Source of the DNA: Anadara kagoshimensis
Lineage: Eukaryota > Mollusca > Bivalvia > Arcoida > Arcidae
Assembly: GCA_021292105.1 (NCBI GenBank)
Contig: CM037865.1
Location: 65,221,630 to 65,285,629 of the forward strand
DNA: 64,000 nt
Direction of reading: 5' to 3'
This document shows, piece by piece, positions 20,401 to 32,989 of this stretch. A program made the position numbers and the translations under genes. The notes beneath the pieces are model-generated. The model did no database searches and was not told where the DNA came from. It saw only the letters and a list, made by a program, of their open reading frames with translations. Position 1 is the stretch's first letter. Every line of letters starts with the position of its first letter.

Positions 20401-21549
20401 GTTAATTGGTTTCAGGAGCTTCTTCAACACATGTAGGACTCCCGCGGTTTTACTCTGTGATTTTCTACAAAATTACACCAGTTTACAAATTTATTTCATT
20501 CTTAATGTCCCTAAAATTGACAATTAATTACTATTTACTGACTTACGGGGTGTCATATACCACACTTCAAAAGTATGGCTAAAACGTGGAACCCCCTCTG
20601 ATGTTGCGTCACAGGAAATCGCTGTAGGTATCTAAAGATCTCCAAGGTTCATCACTGACCACAGCATCCGCACCTAACGAGGGTCATAAACTGGACTATT
20701 TAAAGTCAATATAATTTTGTTGGACCTAATAAAATTAAATGTGTGTAATTTTCTGATTTATTTCTAGTTAAAAAGATCCTGGATCTCGTCCCTTTGATGT
20801 AATCATGAGTCTCAGAAACATGGGATCACCTGCAAATCCCTTAAACACCTTCCCCATCGTATCTGTGTATTAGATACCTGCCGTACACCTGGTATTTCAG
20901 GTAATATTATCCGATTAACTGAGACCCCAACTCCCGTGTGGTCGGTTGTAAAATTTAAGTGTGTTTATTTATTTACAAATTTTGTTTTAATTCTTGTTAG
21001 CAAGGCAGAAATGAAACGCGTTGTGCGTCACTCTTTTCTATTGAACTTGACTTTAGTTACCAGATATTGTTAGAAATATTGTTATTATATTGTTTCTAAT
21101 TTGCATACGGGATTGGAGATATATTGTTTCCTTTTTAATTTTACTAGTTGATTCAATTTTAGATAAACATAAAATGGAATCTATAAAAGAGGTTTTATAC
21201 CTGAGAAATGATACATAAAATTCTGGATTGTTTTCCTCTAAAGTCTTTTATCTATTATGGTCATTTATTTAATTAATATAAAAGAAAAATAAAGGCTTTT
21301 GGAGAGAGTGCGAAATTGGTGGTTTTTGATCGAGTACATATAGTTTTATTTTCACAAAAAATAAAGTAAACCGTGGTACTGTTAAATATAAATGAGAATT
21401 GACTCATAAGTATTGATAAGAATTGTCATACACAATATCACTTTTGAATGTAATAAGTGTAATATATGACAAGTTTTAGAAGAGGGAAAAATGGGTTTTG
21501 AGTTATTTAATAAAAGGGTTTAAAAGTCAAAATAATACAAAATGAAAAT

Positions 21550-21552
<3 letters not shown>
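17491..21552. other. Intergenic, mostly unrecognised
   Basis: Contains short repeats of the phrase AGCTACTTGTAG at 17,763-17,858. At 19,221-19,256 is a segment reading GACGGTCGTTTCGGAATAC... CCTCATCAG, which resembles the TTTCG...TTCATCAG terminal repeats I associate with Penelope-like elements. No gene is seen. The 20,540-20,960 stretch is somewhat richer in G+C but has no frame. Confidence 0.45.

Positions 21553-21606
<54 letters not shown>
21553..21606. repeat. (AG)n microsatellite
   Basis: Twenty-seven AG units. Confidence 0.97.
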
Positions 21607-21607
<1 letters not shown>

Positions 21608-22843
21608 ATAATCTATATTCAATGTTTTGAATCTTTTCAAATCTCATAACATGCATTCATGAACGTTTTTAGCCCCCCAATCTCCCCCCCTCCCCCCCCC
21701 CCATCTCAATAAGGTCCCAGTTTATTACTCTGGTAACATTGCGGTAAAAATTTCAATAATATCGCTACATAACTTTTATTTTCAAAATGGAGAGAATTTA
21801 TATATAAAATATTGGTAAATTAAGTTAGAATTGAACTAAAATGATTTACAGGTGTATATTTTCACTGGTATATCCTTCAAATTCAAACGTACCGATTTTT
21901 CACAAAAACGTGAAAATTGTTTAAATGTTAATCAATATATCACACCTGTATAATATCATTATTTACGACAATTCCCAAACAAATTACCGAAAAACCTATC
22001 TACAATTGACTGTTTATAAACAAAAACATGTGAAATTGTGAAACAATTATGACAGAAACTCGGTCCGTTACTTTCCCATCCAGTCATGTTCTCACGGGGA
22101 TATAGACATAATTTCAGCCGATTTTTCCTATATTCCCTAGCTCTTACTTCATTTTAAAACGCATGTAAAAACCATATGTCAGTATATTTATGCGAAATGT
22201 GTCGTTTTTTAATTTTAAATCGTTAAATAAACGTAAAAATCTGGATATCCCCGAATTTGTTGTTCTAACAATTTTATGTTCAGTCTTGTCGCCTATTTAT
22301 GAAAGACGAGCGAAAATTCGCGGCTTGTCATTTTACCTGGATTAATCTAATAAGTGGAAGAACAAAACCAATAATTCACCTGTTATTGTTTGTGAATTAT
22401 TGACACTTATTGTATGTGGGTCCTGAGATGTCTCTTGTGTTTTAAATCAACAAAAATCCTTAATTTAATTCAGAATTTTGTCGCTGAAAGAAAATGTGTA
22501 AGAGTGGACACCTTTTACTTTCTTCATTTTTGTTTTTCTGTTAATTTGATTTATCAGTAATTTAATTATTATTTATATATTTTATTAAATTATTCATGGG
22601 AACTGAGATTTACAAAAACGAAAGGAAAAACTATGTAATTTAAAGAAAATTTTGAAATAATGTGAAATTTTACAAAATCATAAAATGTGTTAAAATAATT
22701 GTTAAAAAACGACTTTACTAAATTCCAGTTTTTCACTAACATAATGTTGAAGATTTTGGATTAATTAATTTATTCAAAATATTGAAAATATTAAAGTAAA
22801 TAATGGATTTCTTCAAGTATCTCTTCAAACTTTTCTGACTAAC

Positions 22844-22902
22844 TGTCATGTGCTGATTTTGAATTTTTTTATTAATAATGCATTCAAAATCAGCACATGA
22901 CA
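22844..22902. mobile_element. 59-bp palindromic insertion, copy B
   Basis: Perfect 21-bp arms (22844-22864 and 22882-22902) with ends TGTCATGTGCTG / CAGCACATGACA around a 17-nt AT-rich loop. Total length equals copy A although the arm sequence differs. Flanks TAAC (left) and CAAC (right) suggest a 4-bp duplication with one change. Confidence 0.7.
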
Positions 22903-25489
22903 CAACTATAATAGTTATTCTATCATTGTATTATGTGCTTATTTCGTGTTATATTTTTGATACATGTATACTACCTGTATTTTATAAAAATCCAAATGTT
23001 GCACATGGCAATTGCAATATTTTTCTATTGAGTGAATCATTTAATAAATGTGTGTGTGGGGGTGGGGTGGGGGTGGGGGATGTAAATGTCTTCGCTAATT
23101 TCTGTTTTAATTTTTATGAAATAAATATAATTTATCATCAACCTCGACATTTACTTTCCACCATACTAATGCTTTAACTATTATTTAAACTATGCGTATA
23201 CTAACACAGTAGGAACGCCAAAGCCGCTGGCGTAGGGATTCATTAAAATTTGTGAACTTGCAAAAATGAGATAAAATTGGGCAAAAAATGGCGAACCTTT
23301 GGATGAGGCAAAATCGGGAATTGTGTTCAATATATCATCGATGTTATGAACAGGGCTATAACATAAAAAATCAGTATACATGAAACTCGTCTGTAGCTAT
23401 TTTTACAAGTCCGGTTACATTTAAATATCTTAATTCAGTGATAAAAACGAGTCACTGGCTAAATTTTAAAAATTTGTTCTTCACAAGATTCCTTCCCATT
23501 TATCGCACGCGCGTGCACCAGAATTATTTTTATATCAAAAGAAAGATCTTTTTGCAATGCACAATTTGATATATAATTCATCAAATAATTTTCTTTACAC
23601 AAAAAGTGTCCAAGTTTTAAAGGTGAAAAAAATCGCCGTCAATCCGGATTCTTAGATATGGTCGGGTCCATTTTTCGTCTAATTTGACCTACAAATTTTG
23701 TAAGTACTGCTTCCTAGCTGTGTTCTATATTTAGTTTGGACACACAGAAGACACAGAATGGTGTTTACGATTGAAATAAAGTAAGTTTAGGTTAAAATTA
23801 TCATCTTTTTCGTCAGACTTCTCATAGAATTTGCCGGATTTTAGGGCCTACTTTCAGTCTCCATGTTAAAACTCGGCAATATGCCGCTTCGACCGTTCAT
23901 TTCACAAACTAAAAATCCACACGACAACCACATGCGCAAAATCTATGTTGATTGACCACGTACGGTGTATTATAAGTGTTAGTTGAATTGTGGAATTAAT
24001 GGCAATAGATAAATCCATTTATTTAGGATATGTGATTTGGGCCCCAGGGGTTTCAGAAGGCCCTTCACTTCTCAACTGTGGCAACCTTGCCTTGTGATTT
24101 TCAGTCATTACAGGCTGATATTAACCACCTGGTCACTAAATCAGTAAAGTTGAGAGTGAATTGTTCTTTCATATTAAGCCGACAAAGACAGAGAGTGCAT
24201 TTTACTTTGAAAAAACACTAGCCTAACAACACTGAACAAGTACTTTGGCTTGGCCACTGTCACAGGCCTATACTTTTTCACTCTAGATTGGCTCTAACCC
24301 ATGTTAAATTTCCTGCAAGTAAATGCAATAATATTATTACACAGAGACTTTAATATAACCATTAAGGGTTTGCCTAAACTATTAATGCTGGATAAGCTTT
24401 TATCAAGTAAACCAACACTTGAACGTGAAGATATATACTATATTCTAAAATTTAAATGTCTGGAAAATTTATACTGTCCCTAATTTAGTCCATTTGATTA
24501 AAATTAAAATTCTCATTTGCCAATAAACTATTATTGTTTAAATATAACAAGAAATTATAAATTTGTTAAATAACTTAGTAAGAATATATAATATTATCTG
24601 TTAATTTTGGTGATGTCTAGTGTTTATATTTCAGATAGACTGAAATAATGTGCCTTTCATTGCCTAATAAAGATTTCCTTTTAGCTAAAATATTAAATCT
24701 CAGTTTCAGGAGAAATTTCTGTGTTGTTTTTTTTTTGAAGAAAGTTACAGCACTCAATACAATACTGAGATATTGGCTAAAACTTCAAGGAACATAGCCA
24801 TTTGAGTCATGCAAGTTGATTTGAATATGTGTTTACTTGAGCTTCCACTACAAAATGGAATATATGTAGCTGAAAAGCTTACACTTGCAACATTCAAGTT
24901 CAATCAATTAGCAACACACCATAAAAACCACTGAAAAGTGAAAAACAGGAGGCAATGTCACTTAAATTGCCAGTTTGAAAACACTGATTATAAAATTACC
25001 AAAAACCATGTAAGATTAGAAGGTCAGTAATTGCACTCCTAATAATCTAAGAAGTCAACAAACTCCTATTCAACTTGTCACATTTCACAATGCCCAATAT
25101 TCCATTTGTTTTCAGTATGCAGATAAAAGTAGAATGTGCATTTGCATATGGTATTCAAACTAACAAATGAGGAAAATAATTTCTAAACCCAAACTGAAAC
25201 AGTATATGACTGGCTAGTTAAATCTCAAATTTAAAATGCAACCATCTGTTTACTAAAATGCTACTTATGGATATATAGCCAGTTTTTAAAACCCATATGC
25301 TCAAATGGCATTGACTGCATACTCTATTATTGCTTCAAGACTGAAAGGGAGAGACATCATATGCTTACCACATATCATAAAAATAGTTAAACTTCCAATT
25401 GAATAGATAAACCATACAAACACCAAAAGAGTTCAAGGTAAAACAATCTTCTTTTTCTCCTCAAGTATTGTTTTTGAAAATATTGCAAG

Positions 25490-25512
25490 GGGGGGGGGGG
25501 GGGTGGGGGGGG
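25490..25512. repeat. Poly-G tract
   Basis: Near-pure run of G broken by a single T. Length may be unreliable in assembly. Confidence 0.9.
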
Positions 25513-25780
25513 GTGACAAGGGTGTCAACTTTTGAAACAGCTCCATACATGTGCAATGTGTATATACAATTTATTTTTACTGAATAAATGGTCACACATC
25601 CAATATACACACATGGGCAGCCAATGCAATAAGACAACAGATGTACTTGCTTCAATTTTTCTATAGCTAGGTCTGTTTATGTCCATTTCTGCCAGCACAT
25701 TTTAAATATGTTAATACTTGATTTGGTTATGGCAAGCAAAAACAACATCATGTCATCCATCAAACCTGAAATCTGGTATA

Positions 25781-26641
25781 CAGTATAACCTTTGTATAAA
25801 AACCACCCAGGGGACTGAGCAAAAGTGGTGGACTTCATATAGAGGGTCACCTCAAACATGTATTGTTGATACTGGTATACAGTTAAAATAATACCTCTAA
25901 AATACCCTTTTATAAATTTTGTTAAAATTATTTTATTTTTATTTTTAAAAATAATTATTTAGGATTAATTATAGAAAATATTTGAAAAGTGCATTATAAT
26001 CTTAAGGGACTGTACATCTGATTACATGGTTAGAGTTGATCTATCAGTATACACTTGACTAATGTCCTTGTTTCTTAAGAAGCAGGGTGTCACTAATTAA
26101 AACAAAAGGTATAGTAAACATACTACCACTAAATAACAAAGACTAGTTAATCCAATATTCTAAATAGGCTACAAGCATGTAATTTGCTTTATGCTAATAT
26201 AGTTATTATTATAATAAAAAATACTAGTTATACCTTCTGACTTAATGACTTCAGTCATTGGCATGAGAATAAGGACTTCACAAATTTATTCCCCAATTTT
26301 ACTTATTATAACTCAACTATACATTTTGCAACAAATATATAATTATATATATTAATTATATATTTCTAATTTTAATGCATTAAGAATATATTAATTACAA
26401 TGTACTTGGTTAATTTTTTTGCATAAACTTTTAGACTAAAATTATAAAAAAAATTAAAATAAAGTTGATTGAAAAAGTGGGCTTTATACACAAGTTGAGT
26501 AGTCATTTGGGACTGTAAAGGGTGGTCTTTATTCACATTAGACAGGTGGAATTATATGGAAGGTAATTATATAGTAAAATCCATTGGGGATACTTCATAC
26601 TGGTTGCTATAGACAGGTGGACTTTATAGCAGGTTATACTG
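25781..26641. mobile_element. 861-bp MITE-like element nested in the 4.46-kb element
   Basis: CAGTATAACCTTTGTATAAA at the left end and the reverse complement of GTCCACCT...GGTTATACTG at the right are inverted relatives over about 28 bp (CAGTATAACCT exact). No clear target duplication and no coding frame. Confidence 0.55.
26163..26222 (+). repeat. LINE-type 3' tail
   Basis: GCTACAAGCATGTAATTTGC followed by TTTATGCTAATATAGTTATTATT. The same tail recurs at 50,690-50,740. Such ends with (ATT)n are typical of truncated non-LTR elements. Confidence 0.4.
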
Positions 26642-27667
26642 TTTTGCAAAATTTATTTTACCACTCATTTGTTATTTACTCTGAATTAGGATAGTGGGTA
26701 TTTATTACAATATTTATGTGAACATTCAGTTGGACCCAGTTATTTAAAGATTCAGTATGTATGGTGGTAATATGGCCACTATGCATAAATGACTCCTTGG
26801 AGAATATACTGGTTGCATTGGTTGTGGAGATTATTTTATGACTTATGATGTTTCAAAATATGATCGAATGAACATCTCTCTCTCTCACACACACACACAC
26901 ACTAAAAACAGAGAGAGAGAGTGCGAAAATGCAATAAAAGAGAGACAACTCTTGATACCGTATGCATGCAGGTTTTGACATTTAGGTCTGAACCGATCAG
27001 TGTTTGGATTATATATTACTTTGTCTAAGGATTTTTATTGAAAACTTGTAAAACATGGTGGTTTGAACATGTGACTTAATGATTCTCCCAACCGGTATCG
27101 CGTGAATATAATTTAAACACGTTGGAATGTCATTTTCAACTTGACATTGGAATATCGATCATCGCGGGGCGCAGCCATATTTGTTTACATTGACAACCAA
27201 ATGTACCATCCAGATTTTCGCTGTTTTAAGATATTTACACCTGATGCACCAGAAAGATTTTAGGTTGAATTAAATTTTGGATGTGTTATTGTAAGTTTTA
27301 CAAAAGATCGAGTGATAATTTTCTTTACACAAAAAGTGTCCAAGTTTTAAAGATTGACAAAAAATTCCTTGGGTTTCTGTTGCGACATCAGTTGGCGTCA
27401 AGAAATTGAATATTTTGTGTGAATAATAATGTTTTATATCAAATTTAAACCCAAATTTTAAAATATTGGTTATTCCGGCATATAATCCACTGGTGCACGG
27501 TGCTGAACTATATTTTAAATGTTTTGTCGTTAGTTTAAACACGGGTGACTTTTTCGGCCATCAGACACTTGTCAAAAAGTAATCCCAATTTTCAAAACGG
27601 CGGAAGGATAAAAAATTGTAAAACCGAAACACAATTCTCGGAAAAAGCCGGGTTGGCGTTCCTACTG

Positions 27668-29170
27668 AACATTCTTATGTAAAGAAACCAATAATTTTTC
27701 TAACAACTTCATTCTGATTTTGAAAAATCGTCATATTATTCATCTGTCTCATAATTCACCATCACAGAACTGCAATTTTTAGTTCACAATTTCGCCGAAA
27801 CGTTAACATGTTTCTGAATTAATTATTGTTATGTACAAACCTTTACATATTTGTGCATATTAAAAAAAAATTTTTTTCTATAATTAGATAACAAATATAT
27901 ATAATTATTTGATTTTAAAGCGTTTGTATTTGTTTCAAATTTTAACTGTCCCTGTCATTTTCGTGACCGTACCCCAACTTTTTTTATTCATACGCTCTGA
28001 TTTGTGCTTCTTTTGAAAATTATATTTATACAAATAACACTGATCATCACATTATAATTTTCTATAATTATCTGAATGAAGCATTTCATTTGGAGAATAA
28101 AAAAAATACATGTATAACAATACTTCTTGCCAAAGACTCAGTGTCGAATTCAAACTTTGTCCCCTGCAACTTCGGATCAATTGCAAACTAAAATTTATTT
28201 GGCATGACTTCAAATTTTTATTATTTGCATTATTTGGGTAAAATTTTATTAGAATGGTACATACACACACAAAAGCACACGGATACGTACTGAATTAACG
28301 AACATTTCCTTACTATCGCTTTACCATATGATTCCTGGTATATCATCCGGGACTGAGGTTTTGTTTAATTTTTGGGAAGATACCATTCCAAATGATTTAT
28401 TGAATTAATATCAGTTATGCGAGAACATATTTCCGCAAATGTATCCATTATTTTTTATTTCTTCATAGGATTTACAAAACTCCGATAAATTCAATACAAT
28501 TGGTACAATATTGGGACAAAGATATCGCATTGGAATGACCTAAACCAAAACAGACAGCTTACAAGAATGACGATGATGGTGATGACGCCACTACCATTTT
28601 CCTCCTTTCCAATTTTAGAAAAGCAGTATACTGAAACTTTAAACTAAAATTCTATCCTAGCTATGACTATTCACTACCACTGAAGATTCAAAATAAAAAC
28701 TTAATAAATTGCATAGCACAATTCCTTCCTCTGACTTTAAAATGTAATTAAAACCAAAACATTCATAAAAAACAAACAAAACAATAACACCAGCAACAGC
28801 AACTTGAAAGTATAAAACAGAAACACTAAGAAAAACCAAAAATAATCAATTAATTAATAAATGAATAATTAAATAATTGTTGATAATATTCGTTAAGTTC
28901 CAGTATTAATATTTACATGATGTACTTTAGATAAGGCTCTTCAGTAAAAAGTAAATTTGTATATTTGATTTTTTGTGGTTTTTTATCATTCTATTTGTTA
29001 ATTTTACATTTATATGAAAAAATTATAGTAAATTTGATAAATTAATTATCGCAAATTTATTTATTATAGATTTTACAAAGGAAAAATCCCTTCATCAAAT
29101 TAATAATTTTATCATGTTTTCGAGATATCAAATTCTCAACGTGACATTAATATGCGAATGAGTATTTCAG
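27668..29170. other. Brachyury upstream flank, nothing recognised
   Basis: AT-rich sequence with no gene, element or clear repeat. It is a candidate location for Brachyury control sequence by position only. Confidence 0.4.
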
Positions 29171-29182
29171 AAATTCAATTAG

Positions 29183-29236
29183 CCAATAAGGCACCACGTA
29201 GCCCCGCCTACTTTTGAGATATACACTTCTGATTGG
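29183..29236 (+). promoter_or_regulatory. Candidate Brachyury proximal promoter (CCAAT / GC box / inverted CCAAT)
   Basis: GCCAATAAG at 29182-29190, CCCCGCC at 29202-29208 and GATTGGTT at 29231-29238 cluster about 180-250 bp before the first Brachyury ATGs. Their spacing suits a TATA-less promoter. No TATA box is evident. Confidence 0.4.
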
Positions 29237-29416
29237 TTACAGGTAAACGACAATGTCGGCAAGATCAAAGAAACGGGTAGATTAATACATATACCCGAAT
29301 GTTAGTTTGTAAACATGTGTCAGTTATTCACATAGACACTTTACAGTTCGCAGTCAAACGATTCTTAACACTTAGTACCTAGCTTTAAGTCTTCAACATT
29401 GACACATGATTTCCAA

Positions 29417-29684
29417 ATGCTAGAATCAGCAACAATGTGCGATTTTAAAATGACAACCAAAGACTTGAAGGAAACAAACTTCCTTGACTTAGAGAGTACC
29501 TGTAAGTCTAAACCTAATCAATTAAATATCACGCACCTGCTAAATGCGGTAGATAGTGAAATGACGGTCGGGAGTGAAAAGGTGATCCCACGGAAAGACA
29601 ATTAAATGTCAAATTAGAAGATAAGGAATTATGGAACAGATTTAAGGAATACACAAATGAAATGATTGTAACTAAGAATGGAAG
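29417..29684 (+). CDS. TBXT: Brachyury coding exon 1 (with -1 frame break near 29,579-29,585)
   Basis: The first frame reads [19 protein letters not shown], the conserved N-terminal block, then runs off into VIPRKDN and a stop. Family members continue SEKGDPTE. From about 29,583 the next frame gives that continuation: [17 protein letters not shown]. One extra G in the AAAAGG run would join them. Donor GGAAG|GTAAGA, phase 2. It may be an assembly or sequencing indel or a real allele. Confidence 0.85.
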
Positions 29685-32600
29685 GTAAGAATTATACAAA
29701 CTTATAACAAAGTCAAAGAAATAGTGTTTGTCTAAAGATAATGGTTAAAAATGTTTAAAAATGATAAAATTTGTTTTTTAATTTCATCTTAAAAATTAAA
29801 AAAGACATCATGTGACATACTTGAACCATTTTTAATTAACCATTCCCTTGTAGGTAAATTTGAATTAATATCACATTCACGTTTTCCTGGAGTTATAGGG
29901 AATTCCAAAGTTTGAGGAGCATCCCACCCACGTACCCATGCACCACCCTTTCTGAAACCTAGGAATTATATCCCTAACCGTAACAGAACTGTCATCCTGT
30001 TCGAGTTGGACCAAAATAAATCCGAAAATCTTAGTTAAAATACTAGTATGCCCATGAATGTAATGTCCAAAAACGGTAAGACCGTGCCAGAAAAAGGTCG
30101 ATATATATAATAGACGATCGGAACATATGATCGATTTTGTAACTCAGCAGGGATTGTATATAATTTATTTAATATGATTCATATTTTTATGTCAACAGTA
30201 AATTATTTTTGATTGTATAAATACATTATATAGTTATATGGACAACGACGTCAGGAACGAAAAACCGCAATGTTGTCCATTAAAATCGATAGAGAATTAA
30301 GACTACTGGAATGCTGCTGAAAACCCACACTTGGAGACTTAGCTCGATATTTCTAATTTGGACAAAAGATTCCAAAAATTATTCAAATTCCAACAATAAA
30401 AATGAATAAAAAGCCGGATATTATATTAATGTTAGAAGTTATTGACTGAATAGTTAACATTATTATGAAATCAATTTTAATAAGATTCCAGTATCATGCA
30501 GCAACTGGATGTTCTCAGATCGGCTTTAGAGAGCCAACATTAGGTGTGTCTGCAATAACCAGCATCAGATGTGCTTTTTCAGCTCTTAGCTGCTCCTGTT
30601 TTAAATTTTGAATGCAATATCAAATTCAGTAGACAACGCTTTTTTAAAACAAAATATATTTGAATCTCACGATAAGTTTTGTAAAGTTTTTTTCCCCAGT
30701 AATCGATGATTTTTGTACCATCTTAAGAGAACGGATTCTTTTTAAGTGCATTTCAGATTCTGTATGCTTGTTGATTATCAAAATAAATTTCCCATCGAAT
30801 CACTTTTTAATATTAATTTATTGCAACATGTCTGTGTTGATTATTTTTGCCAATCGATATGCTATTTTAGGCTTGCAATTTCCTGCTCTTAAAAATACGA
30901 ATGAAGCGGCTTTCAAAATTAAAACTCGCATAATGAGTATATGAGACGCATTTTTTTTAATTATAATTATTATTATTAATAAATTTTTTTATTATTTTAC
31001 TTTTTCAAATTCACCAAGAAATTATATCCCAAATAGATGTGTATTTCAAAATTATGCGCTATCTTTTTAGACATTAAATTTTCTAAAAGTTATATATGCA
31101 TATATTTAACTTCACATTTTTTCAATCTGTAAATTGAAAAATAATATTTTAAACTCACATTTAGAATTAAAGTAATTTTTAGTATTGCATATTATTATGT
31201 TATTTTAGTTTTATCAATACACATACTGCTTACATGTCTAGTTTTTATGATGCTCCAGTATGAATCAGTTATCACCGAGGTGTTACACTCACATCGCGTG
31301 TCCGTCATCCATGTGTGAATTATTCTCTGGACCACCCTGTGTATTCTATCTCGTCCTACGACCTCAATACACACAATTTTACAGTGATATCAAATCATAT
31401 TTGTGTATCGTTTTATGACATTTTAACAGCACCTTATTAAGGATGCGATAAATAATAATTATCAATATTTATGTGGTAAATAGTAGGAGAATGATAACTT
31501 TATTTCCAATAAGAAATAAAATATAATTATCGGTTATAACTCGGTGACTCAGAGTTATCGTGAAGTAAATATTATAGATACAGAAAATAACTTATTTGTT
31601 ACATTAGTTTTATGATTTAACCAAGAAATATCATTTCGATTTGGGATGGGGGGGGGGGGGGGGAAATAAAGAGGAAAAATACCCCTGACGCAGAAAATAT
31701 ACCAATAAATTCAATACAGAAAATCAAATTCGGCTCACGTGTCATATCGTAATATATATATTTTTAAAATATATTTTGTTTAGAAAATTTTAAAAAAATG
31801 ATAATAAAATATAATTAAGATTACGATTGATAGACACACGCTTTTGAGTGTTTTTTTAAACTCATCTTGAAATGAAATAAAAAATTACAGCATAACTATT
31901 TCGTTCTAATACATTTTGGTTTTTATAATTTTTTAAATTTTTTTTTATCCATTTATAATGAGAATATTATTTTATCTTACTTAAACAAACTTCAGACATA
32001 ATATTTAAGAAATATAATTGAAATGGTAAATTTCATATGCTATATTCAGAAACAAAAATCAAAATTCAAATGTGATTGAAATATATTTAAGCGAACGAAA
32101 TAAAATTTCATCTAACGAGCTCTGCATTAGCGCATTGATATTACTCTATTTTGTTTTTAAAATATGACAATTTTTAATTTGAAATAATTGATTCTGATCT
32201 GTAAACTAATTTTAAAAAAAATTGATATAATATAAATTATATCTTGTTCAAGTTATGAATATATAATCCGATATTCATATGGAAATAATTTATAGATATC
32301 TATGTTTGAGTCTGTTCTACATAATTGAAAATTGAAATAATTTTTACAACTTTTCAGGCGCATGTTTCCAGTTTTCAAGGTCAGTGTATCAGGATTGGAT
32401 CCTAATGCTATGTACACTATGTTACTGGACTTTGTCCAGGTGGATAGCCACAGATGGAAGTATGTAAATGGCGACTGGGCAGCTGGTGGCAAGGCCGAAC
32501 CAGCCGCACCTAACTGTGTTTATATCCACCCTGACTCTCCTAATTTTGGAGCACATTGGATGAAGGATGTGGTTTCCTTTAGCAAAGTGAAGCTAACCAA

Positions 32601-32930
32601 TAAACTCAACGGTGGTGGGCAGGTAAGAAATTTTTCAATTTTTTTTTGAAAGTTAAATTCAGTTGAATTAAAATGAAAGATATTTAAATTTGAAGCGGAA
32701 AATCATGTACATAGCACAAGCTAAACTAATAAGGAATAAACTAGAACATACAACGAGAAAGCAAGACACAAGATAGAGATCACTGATTTTACCCTGACTT
32801 CGGACGATCATTTTGAAATAATGTGAAAAAGATATCCCGAGGTGTGGTTAAAGTAATAGTTGATCAAATCCACAGTGCTTTTTACAACCAGTGTCCAGAA
32901 CAAATTAAAAAAATAAAATGTTTTTTGAAT

Positions 32931-32989
<59 letters not shown>

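Larger units (their letters stand above)
23207..27667. mobile_element. 4.46-kb TIR element with 4-bp target duplication
   Basis: CAGTAGGAACGCCAA at 23207-23221 is exactly mirrored by TTGGCGTTCCTACTG at 27653-27667. AACA flanks both ends (23203-23206 and 27668-27671). Subterminal GAATTGTGTT occurs in inverted order near both ends. No frame longer than about 90 codons is present and none resembles a transposase, so it looks non-autonomous or decayed. A 38-bp direct repeat (23585-23622, 27315-27352) sits 315-380 bp from the ends. It contains a nested TIR element at 25781-26641. Superfamily not assigned. Confidence 0.75.

Noticed and set aside
20551-20578. TGTCATATACCACACTTC, a possible further palindromic insertion
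   Set aside because: Only one arm start is recognisable and no target duplication is seen.
30660-30944. 94-codon frame in Brachyury intron 1
   Set aside because: No recognisable motif; AT-rich chance frame inside an intron.
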